Below, one piece after another: positions 58,748 through 64,000 of a DNA stretch of 64,000 bases. This stretch comes from Catellatospora coxensis (GTDB lineage Bacteria; Actinomycetota; Actinomycetes; Mycobacteriales; Micromonosporaceae). The notes beneath the pieces are model-generated. The model searched no databases and had not been told where the DNA came from. It was given only the letters and a program-made list of their open reading frames with translations. The DNA lies in NCBI RefSeq assembly GCF_016862635.1, contig NZ_BONI01000037.1:23006-87005 (forward strand). Direction: 5' to 3'. The number at the start of each line of letters is the position of its first letter. The first letter of the stretch is position 1. The position numbers and the translations under genes are program-made.

Positions 58748-58865
58748 CCAGCACGACGACCAGGACGACCGCGGCCGCGGCGAACAGCAGGCAGACGCAG
58801 ACCGCGGCCAGGCCGAGGCCCGCGTACTCGGGCTCGGGGGCGACGTCGGCGAGAATTCTCGGCAT
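58728..58865 (-). CDS. 45-residue single-helix membrane protein
   Basis: One transmembrane helix (about 17-40, LAAVCVCLLFAAAAVVLVVVL) with an acidic N-terminus (DVAPEPEYAG) outside and a basic end KRSRK inside. GATACT (58877-58872, minus strand) lies 6 nt before ATG 58865, a good leaderless -10 arrangement. The function is unknown. Small size lowers confidence, but the charge pattern is that of a real membrane peptide. Confidence 0.55.
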   Translation of the reverse strand: MPRILADVAPEPEYAGLGLAAVCVCLLFAAAAVVLVVVLVKRSRK

Positions 58866-58991
58866 CGGTCCAGTATCCCGATCAAGGCAAGCCCGTCCAC
58901 CGGCCGAACGTGGCGTCCACGATGGCCGGTCGCCGCGACATCCGCCCGCAAGCCGCGCCGCGCGGAGGTGGACCATGTGGTCAGATGAGCC

Positions 58992-59759
58992 ATGGGCGAC
59001 GGTTGGCACGAGGTGGCGCGCGACGAGGCGGACTGGCTGGCCGAGTTGCGGCCGGACGGCGAGCTGACCGGTTACGACCCCGGCGGGCGGCCCGACGCGG
59101 CCTGGATCCTGCACGCGATGTACGAGTGGGAGTCCGGCGCGACCCGCACCACCCACCAGGACCTGCGCCGCAGCCTGCTGGACGCGCACCTGGTCGAGCC
59201 GGAGCTGGTCGGCGGGATCAACCTCGACGAGTGGGGCGTCGTCGACACCGGCGGGGCGATCGGCCGCTCGCAGCACCCGGGGCCGGGCTGGCGGCGGCTG
59301 CGCTGGGCGGAGCTCGCGGCCCGCACCGACGAGCCGGTGGTGCCGCCCGGCAGCCCGCCGGACTTCCGCAGCCTGCCCGGCTCCCATCCGGACGGCAGCT
59401 GGCCCGCCAGCATCGAACCGCCCGGCGAGGGCTCGCTGGACCGCGAGGGCTGGTCCCGCCTGGTCGGCGTGTTGACGGCCTGGTCCGGTCCGGACACCCC
59501 GTGTTTCGCGTACATCGCCCGCGGGGCGGCGCCCGACGAGTCCCCGCACGTGCTGGCCGGGCCGCTCAGCGCGGCGGTCGCGCTCTACGACGACGAGCGC
59601 GGCAGCGGCTCCCCCGCGAACCTGTGGCCCGCCGACCGCTCCTGGGTGACCTGGTCCGACTGGGACCTGTGGGGCACCAAGGTCGCCGGCCCGCCCGCCC
59701 TGATCGATTCCCTGCTGGCCGACCCGGACCTGGAAACCCTCCGCCTGCCCTGGTGCTGA
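58992..59759 (+). CDS. Hypothetical protein
   Basis: A 255-residue soluble protein with many Trp and acidic residues: GWHEVARDEADWLAELRPDG, AAWILHAMYEWESGATRTTH near 36-56, GINLDEWGVVDTG near 75, and SWVTWSDWDLWGTKVAGPP near 217-236. I recognise no domain. The frequent Trp-Asp-Leu-Trp pattern near the end resembles proteins of unknown function in Streptomyces. It is followed 62 nt later by a SUKH-like gene on the same strand. Confidence 0.7.
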   Translation: MGDGWHEVARDEADWLAELRPDGELTGYDPGGRPDAAWILHAMYEWESGATRTTHQDLRRSLLDAHLVEPELVGGINLDEWGVVDTGGAIGRSQHPGPGWRRLRWAELAARTDEPVVPPGSPPDFRSLPGSHPDGSWPASIEPPGEGSLDREGWSRLVGVLTAWSGPDTPCFAYIARGAAPDESPHVLAGPLSAAVALYDDERGSGSPANLWPADRSWVTWSDWDLWGTKVAGPPALIDSLLADPDLETLRLPWC

Positions 59760-59821
59760 CCCGGCCCCGGATCCGCACCCTGCCGCGATGCGGCCGGCGT
59801 TCGGGCCGCAGACTCTGCGCC

Positions 59822-60364
59822 ATGTACGAAGCCACGCTTCCGGTGCCGCCGACGTTCGACGAGCTGAGCAGCTGGGCCGGGCCACAGCGCGTCGTCCGGG
59901 CGACCGCTGCCGGTCTGGCGTCCTGGCGGCTGCCGGCCGAGCAGGTGGACGCACTCGTCTCATCCGGAGTCCCCGTCCTGGACTCGATCGTGGAGGACGT
60001 CGTCCTTCGGCGGGAGGCGCGCTGGTACCGGCTGGCCCAGACGTCGCCCACCACGTCGGACTGGTTCTTCACCGCCGAACCCGACAGCGGGCGCGTCTTC
60101 CAGCGGTACGACGGGAACGACGGAGCCCGGCTCGTCAACTCCTCGATCAACCACTGGCTGTGCTCGCTGCACTGGTTGGGTTCGTTGTTGGCGACGTCGC
60201 ACGCGATCGCGCACTGGGATGAGTCGGGAGAACTCGAAGAGGCCGCGCAGGGCGAGATGGAGCAGCTGCGTGACCGGATCGGGCGGCTCGACCCGCCGGC
60301 CGTCGCCGGTGGCCGCCATGACCGGCTGTTCTGGCCGGCAGTGCTGGACCGTTGGCTGTACTGA
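59822..60364 (+). CDS. SUKH-4-like immunity-type protein
   Basis: A 180-residue soluble protein. The core PVLDSIVEDVVLRREARWYRLAQ, DWFFTAEPDSGRVFQRYDG, LVNSSINHWLCSLHWLGSLL is the order seen in the SUKH-4 family (nucleic-acid deaminase or nuclease immunity proteins in polymorphic toxin loci). No toxin gene is present next to it, so it may be an orphan. ATG 59822 has CAGACT 7 nt upstream without Shine-Dalgarno, suggesting a leaderless mRNA. Confidence 0.72.
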   Translation: MYEATLPVPPTFDELSSWAGPQRVVRATAAGLASWRLPAEQVDALVSSGVPVLDSIVEDVVLRREARWYRLAQTSPTTSDWFFTAEPDSGRVFQRYDGNDGARLVNSSINHWLCSLHWLGSLLATSHAIAHWDESGELEEAAQGEMEQLRDRIGRLDPPAVAGGRHDRLFWPAVLDRWLY

Positions 60365-60377
60365 ACCAGCCGGCGGA

Positions 60378-60451
60378 GGTGTCCTTGCGCGCGGTCACAT
60401 CTTTCTTGATGTGGTCACAGCAAGAAAGATGTGACGGCGCGGCAGGACACC
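60378..60451. terminator. Two-level hairpin between convergent genes (TCACATC family)
   Basis: Inner 15-bp stem GTCACATCTTTCTTG (60394-60408) with 60421-60435, loop 12 nt; outer arms GGTGTCCT (60378-60385) and AGGACACC (60444-60451). It begins 14 nt after one stop and ends 1 nt before the ferredoxin stop on the other strand. It shares the AT-rich TCACATC inner stem with the hairpin at 29833. Confidence 0.75.
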
Positions 60452-60452
60452 G

Positions 60453-60662
60453 TCAGTCTTCGTCGACCTCGATCGCGGCGGCGGGGCAGTTGTAGGCGGC
60501 CTCGCGTACGGCGTCGTGCTCGGACTCGGGTGGTTCGGCCTGGCGCAGGACGACCAGGCCGTCGGTGTCGTCCTGGTCGAAGACCTCGGGCGCGGTGCGT
60601 ACGCAGTTGCCCGAGCCGCAGCACGCGTCCCGGTCGACGGCGACCCGCAGCCGTGCGCTCAC
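60453..60662 (-). CDS. [3Fe-4S]-type ferredoxin, partner of the P450
   Basis: A 69-residue ferredoxin: VAVDRDACCGSGNCVRTAPEVF with ligand cysteines spaced as in P450 ferredoxins, and YNCPAAAIEV at the end. In such proteins a residue other than Cys at the second position gives a [3Fe-4S] cluster (here C-x5-C then a single late C). GTG 60662 overlaps the P450 stop (GTGA), so the two are translated together; it should deliver electrons from a ferredoxin reductase encoded elsewhere. Confidence 0.9.
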   Translation of the reverse strand: MSARLRVAVDRDACCGSGNCVRTAPEVFDQDDTDGLVVLRQAEPPESEHDAVREAAYNCPAAAIEVDED

Positions 60663-61855
60663 CACGTCACCGGTAGCCGTTGCACGCCGAACACGACCGC
60701 GTCGCGGTAGCGCACGTCGTCGGCCTCCACCGCCAGGGCCAGGCCGGGCAGGCGGGTGATCAGCTCGGACAGGGCGATGCGCAGCTCGGCGCGGGCCAGC
60801 GGCTGGCCGATGCACTGGTGGATGCCGAACCCGAACGCCATGTGCTGGTGCGAGCCGCGCTCCAGGTCGAACTCCTCCCCGTCGGGGAACACGTCGGTGT
60901 CGCGGTTGGCGGCCGACAGCAGCGCGATGACGCCCTCCCCGGCGGCGATGCGGTGTCCGCCGACCTCGGTGTCGGTGATCGCGACCCGGGTCAGGCCGGT
61001 GCGCACGATGGTCAGGTAGCGCAGCAGCTCCTCGACGGTGTCGTCGATCAGTTCGGGGCGCTCGCGCAGCCGGCGTAGCTGCGCGGGGTGCTCCAGCAGC
61101 ACCAGCGTGCTCAGGCCGATCATGTTGGAGGTGGTCTCGTGCCCGGCGATGAGCAGCAGCACGGACAGCCCGACCAGCTCCTCCTCGGTCATCTCGCCGG
61201 TGGCGACACGTTCGGCGGCCAGGCGGCTGATCAGGTCCTCGCCCGGCTCGCCGCGCCGGGCGGCGATCAGCCGGGTCAGGTAGTCGCGCAGCTCCTCGAT
61301 GGCGTCGCGGGCCTGCTCCGGGGTGCTGGACCAGGCCAGCAGGATGCGGCTGCGCTCCTGGAAGTAGTCGTGGTCGGTGTACGGGACGCCGAGCAGGTGG
61401 CAGATCACCATCGACGGGACCGGCAGCGCGAAGTGCTCGACCAGGTCGGCGGGCTGCCCGGCGGCGCGCAGCTCCGCCAGCCCGTCGATCACGGTCTGCC
61501 GGATCAGCGGCTCCAGCGTGCGGATGTGCTTGATCATGAACTCGGGGGTGAGCATGCGGCGGAACTTGGTGTGCTCGGGCGGGTCCATGCGGATCAGCGA
61601 GCCGTCGGGGCGGCGCGGCATGTCCTCGGGGATCGGCCGGATCAGCGGGAACCCCGGCCGGGTGAAGTCGCTGGAGAAGTCGGGACTGCGCAGCAGCTCG
61701 CGCAGGTGCTCGTGCCGGGTGAACAGCCAGGCCTGCTGGCCGGTGGGCAGCCGCACCCGGCCCACGCCGTCCGGGCCGAGGTCGGGCAGCAGCGGTTGGA
61801 GCCCCGCGTTGCCGAACGGGTACGTCAGGACGTTCGTGGCCAGCGTGTCGGACAT
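60659..61855 (-). CDS. Cytochrome P450 (CYP105-like)
   Basis: A 398-residue soluble actinobacterial P450 of normal size. The I-helix oxygen motif is LLLIAGHETTSNMIG near 240-254, the ExxR is EELLRYL near 280, and the haem loop FGFGIHQCIGQPLARAELR near 345-363 has the Cys ligand. MDPPEHTKFRRMLTPEF near 90 is the B-C region typical of the CYP105/107 type. Substrate unknown; relatives hydroxylate macrolides, terpenes and xenobiotics. ATG 61855 has GGGGGAG 8 nt upstream; a longer open frame to 61903 has no homology. Confidence 0.93.
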   Translation of the reverse strand: MSDTLATNVLTYPFGNAGLQPLLPDLGPDGVGRVRLPTGQQAWLFTRHEHLRELLRSPDFSSDFTRPGFPLIRPIPEDMPRRPDGSLIRMDPPEHTKFRRMLTPEFMIKHIRTLEPLIRQTVIDGLAELRAAGQPADLVEHFALPVPSMVICHLLGVPYTDHDYFQERSRILLAWSSTPEQARDAIEELRDYLTRLIAARRGEPGEDLISRLAAERVATGEMTEEELVGLSVLLLIAGHETTSNMIGLSTLVLLEHPAQLRRLRERPELIDDTVEELLRYLTIVRTGLTRVAITDTEVGGHRIAAGEGVIALLSAANRDTDVFPDGEEFDLERGSHQHMAFGFGIHQCIGQPLARAELRIALSELITRLPGLALAVEADDVRYRDAVVFGVQRLPVTW

Positions 61856-61943
61856 GTGAGACTCCCCCGTCGAACCCCCAGGACCACTCCAAGTTACTAG
61901 CATTTGCCCGGTTTGGCAGAGTTCTGGCCGACCGGCCGGCTGG

Positions 61944-62438
61944 TCAGGGAACCACCACCACCGGCCAGCGGCCCTGCTTGACCAGCCGGGTCGCCACCGA
62001 GCCGACGAACCGGTGCCCCGCCTGCGCGGACGCCCCGACGACCAGCATGTCCGCTTTCAGCTCGTCGGCCGCGGCGCGCAGCTCGGCGTACGGATCACCG
62101 CGGCGCATCATGAACGTGACGGGCAGGCCCATCTCCTCGGCCGCCTGGCGCACCTGTGCCCGCAGCTCCCCGGCCAGCTCCTCGGCGGTCTCGACCGCCG
62201 CCGCGGCGGCCTGGCCGTAGATCGAGGCGACGAGTCCGGCCGACTCCCCCACGAACACCACGACCAGGCGGCTGCGCTGGCGGCGGGCCAGCCCCGCGGC
62301 GTACGCGGCGGCCCGCTCCGACGGCGGGCTGCCGTCCACGCCCACCATGATCACGCGTGGGCCGTCGGTGCCGCGCTCGAAGGCGCACGGGGCGGCCGCC
62401 GGGCCGTAGTGCTCGGTGCGCTGCCGCGGGAGGTTCAC
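61944..62438 (-). CDS. Universal stress protein, single UspA domain
   Basis: A 164-residue Usp: IMVGVDGSPPSERAAAYAAGLAR near residues 30-52 and MLVVGASAQAGHRFVGSVATRLVKQGRWPVVVV at the end. The G-2x-G-9x-G motif is altered (GASAQAGHRFVGSVA), so ATP binding is less certain than in the other Usp proteins here. The first 25 residues are extra to the domain. GTG 62438 starts 12 nt after the exporter stop, so it probably shares its transcript. Confidence 0.85.
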   Translation of the reverse strand: MNLPRQRTEHYGPAAAPCAFERGTDGPRVIMVGVDGSPPSERAAAYAAGLARRQRSRLVVVFVGESAGLVASIYGQAAAAAVETAEELAGELRAQVRQAAEEMGLPVTFMMRRGDPYAELRAAADELKADMLVVGASAQAGHRFVGSVATRLVKQGRWPVVVVP

Positions 62439-62450
62439 CGCCCGCCCCGC

Positions 62451-64000
62451 TCAGGCCCGGCCGAGCGCGGGTTCGGTGTCGGTGAACCGGGCCGCGGCGG
62501 TCGGCGCGTGCGCGTGTGCCGCCACGGTCGACATGTTGGCGTATGCCGGTGCAGGAGCGTGGGCACGGGCGTCGGCGTGCGACGGGACCGGGACCGCGGG
62601 TGCGGGGGTGACCGGCTCGGGCGCCGGGGCACCCGAGCGCAGGGTGATGTCGGGCAGCAGCAGCGCGGCGATGACGCCGACCGCGCCGATGGCCGCGGAG
62701 ATGAGAAAGATGTGGCCGGTCGCGTCGCCGTACGCCTCGCGGACGATGGTCTGGGCGATCGGCGGCAGGGTCTTGAGGTTCAGCGAGCCGCCGCCCGAGC
62801 CCGCCGGCAGACCCGCCGCGGCCAGGTGCTCGGCGATGATCGACTGCACCCGGTTGGCCAGCACCGCACCGAGCACCGAGACGCCGATGGTGCCGCCCAG
62901 CGAGCGGAAGAACGTCACCGAGCCGGTGGCCGCGCCGAGGTCCTTCATGGCGGCGGTGTTCTGCACGGCGAGCACCAGGTTCTGCATGGTCATGCCGACG
63001 CCCAGGCCGACGAGCAGCATGCCCACGCCGATCACGGTCAGCGGCGTGGCGTGGTCGATGAACGACAGCCCCAGGAAGCCCGCGACCAGCACGATCGCGC
63101 CGGTGACGATGTATGGCTTGACCTTGCCGGACTTGGTGACCATGCGGCCGGTGACGGTCGAGGAGACGAGCACGCCGAACATGAGCGGCATGGTGAGCAG
63201 GCCGGCCTCGGTCGGGGTGTAGCCGCGGCCGATCTGGAAGTACTGGCCGAGGAAGACCGAGCCGCCGAACATGGCCATGCCGACGGCGAGGCTGGCGAGG
63301 ATGGACAGCGCGGGAACGCGCTTGCTGATCACGTTGATCGGCACGACGGGGCTCTCCGCCCGCAGCTCCACCCAGACCGCCCCGGCCAGCACCAGCAGCG
63401 CCGCGCCGACCATGGCGAACGTCTGCCAGGACAGCCAGTCGAACGAGTTGCCGACGAACGACACCCAGACCAGCAGGGTGCTCACACCGATCGCGATCAG
63501 GGCCGCGCCCAGGTAGTCGATCTTCGCCTTGACCCGGGCCGTACGGGGCAGGTCCAGGGTCAGCCACAGCAGCGCGAAGGCGATCGCGGCGATCGGCACG
63601 CCGATGAAGAAGCACCACCGCCAGCCCAGCCACGAGGTGTCCACGATCAGGCCGCCCAGCAGCGGCCCGGCCAGCGTCGCGACGGCCATCACGCCGCCGA
63701 GGTAGCCGTTGTAGCGGCCGCGCTCACGCGGCGGGATCATCGCCGCGATCACGATCTGGACCAGGGCCTGCAGGCCGCCCACGCCGATGCCCTGCACCGC
63801 GCGGGCCGCGATGACCTGGCTGGTGTCCTGGGCGAAGCCGCTGAGCAGCGAGCCGATCACGAAGATCACGATGGCGATCTGCACCAGCAGCTTCTTGCTG
63901 AACATGTCCGCCAGGCGGCCCCAGACCGGGGTCGTCGCGGTGGCGGCGAGCAGGGTCGCGGTGACGACCCAGGTGTACTGCGTCTGCGTGCCGTTGAGCT
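62451..64000 (-). CDS. DHA2-family (14-helix) MFS drug exporter, cut by the right edge
   Basis: At least 515 residues of an EmrB/QacA-type proton antiporter; the N-terminus lies outside. The visible start QYTWVVTATLLAATATTPVWGRLAD is the TM2 region with motif A, followed by AVQGIGVGGLQALVQIVIA (motif B/C region) and RYNGYLGGVMAVATLAGPLLGGLI (motif C of exporters). Later helices reach to about 430, then a His/Ala/Pro-rich cytoplasmic tail (AHAHAPTAAARF). It probably expels drugs or a secondary metabolite, possibly a product of the nearby P450. The in-frame Met at 63905 is internal, not the start. Confidence 0.9.
   Translation of the reverse strand, partial: LNGTQTQYTWVVTATLLAATATTPVWGRLADMFSKKLLVQIAIVIFVIGSLLSGFAQDTSQVIAARAVQGIGVGGLQALVQIVIAAMIPPRERGRYNGYLGGVMAVATLAGPLLGGLIVDTSWLGWRWCFFIGVPIAAIAFALLWLTLDLPRTARVKAKIDYLGAALIAIGVSTLLVWVSFVGNSFDWLSWQTFAMVGAALLVLAGAVWVELRAESPVVPINVISKRVPALSILASLAVGMAMFGGSVFLGQYFQIGRGYTPTEAGLLTMPLMFGVLVSSTVTGRMVTKSGKVKPYIVTGAIVLVAGFLGLSFIDHATPLTVIGVGMLLVGLGVGMTMQNLVLAVQNTAAMKDLGAATGSVTFFRSLGGTIGVSVLGAVLANRVQSIIAEHLAAAGLPAGSGGGSLNLKTLPPIAQTIVREAYGDATGHIFLISAAIGAVGVIAALLLPDITLRSGAPAPEPVTPAPAVPVPSHADARAHAPAPAYANMSTVAAHAHAPTAAARFTDTEPALGRA

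Noticed and set aside
59822..60364. A polymorphic toxin-immunity locus around the SUKH-like genes
   Set aside because: The two SUKH-like genes (49919 and 59822) are 9 kb apart and no RHS, LXG or secreted toxin gene lies near either.
1..64000. tRNA, rRNA, riboswitches and insertion sequences
   Set aside because: No tRNA cloverleaf with a conserved T-loop, no ribosomal RNA stretch, no recognised riboswitch core, and no transposase or integrase coding sequence was seen on either strand.
61944..64000. A secondary-metabolite gene cluster at the right end
   Set aside because: P450, ferredoxin and an exporter are present but no synthase or scaffold gene; the rest may lie outside, so it cannot be claimed.

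Overview
This window is chromosomal DNA of a very GC-rich actinomycete. Genes are dense on both strands, many start at GTG, many neighbours overlap by 4 nt (ATGA), and several genes have a -10 box only 6-8 nt before the start codon, as leaderless actinobacterial genes do. The gene content (Usp proteins, DUF6325/SHOCT, DUF1876, DUF4132, a CBM2-bearing secreted enzyme, P450 plus 3Fe-4S ferredoxin) and families of long intergenic stem-loops fit a soil actinomycete, most likely Micromonosporaceae. That family assignment is inference. No rRNA, tRNA, CRISPR array, transposase or integrase was seen.

Left part (1-24.7 kb): anaerobic and redox metabolism and stress. A nitrate-reductase-like operon (molybdopterin subunit cut by the left edge, four-cluster ferredoxin, Rieske protein, small membrane protein, NarK) is followed by an SCP2 protein with a glycogen-debranching-type glucosidase and by a DUF6325/SHOCT pair. 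After an antiporter and an acyltransferase come a DUF899 protein, a Usp protein, DUF1876, a phosphoribosyltransferase and a SulP permease. Further on are a two-domain Usp with a phosphoketolase, and divergently a PaoABC-like aldehyde oxidoreductase operon. NarK, DUF1876, SulP, Usp and nitrate reductase together recall the DosR dormancy genes of Mycobacterium tuberculosis.

Middle part (24.7-44.2 kb): lipoprotein; FAD monooxygenase divergent from a GntR/TetR hybrid regulator with palindromic operators; two secreted proteins, one a CBM2-Fn3-Fn3-PQQ sugar dehydrogenase; a decayed MFS gene; an ECF sigma factor with a membrane partner; an operon of CrtI-like oxidoreductase, fatty acid desaturase, TetR regulator and flavocytochrome reductase headed by twin operator palindromes; small membrane proteins; and a DUF4132 protein translationally coupled to a 130-residue protein ending in Gly-Gly.

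Right part (44.2-64 kb): DUF1275, an arginase-fold protein with an altered metal motif, an NmrA/DUF2867 protein, a NarL-type two-component system, SUKH-like proteins, a kinase-methyltransferase fusion, a nitroreductase, a nucleoside deaminase, a YgiC-like ATP-grasp ligase with a lipoprotein, NUDIX and histidine-phosphatase genes, an ArsR-type regulator, a divergent membrane-protein pair, a P450-ferredoxin pair, another Usp, and a DHA2 drug exporter cut by the right edge. Stem-loops sit in many of the gaps, mostly between convergent genes, and two stem-loop families recur.
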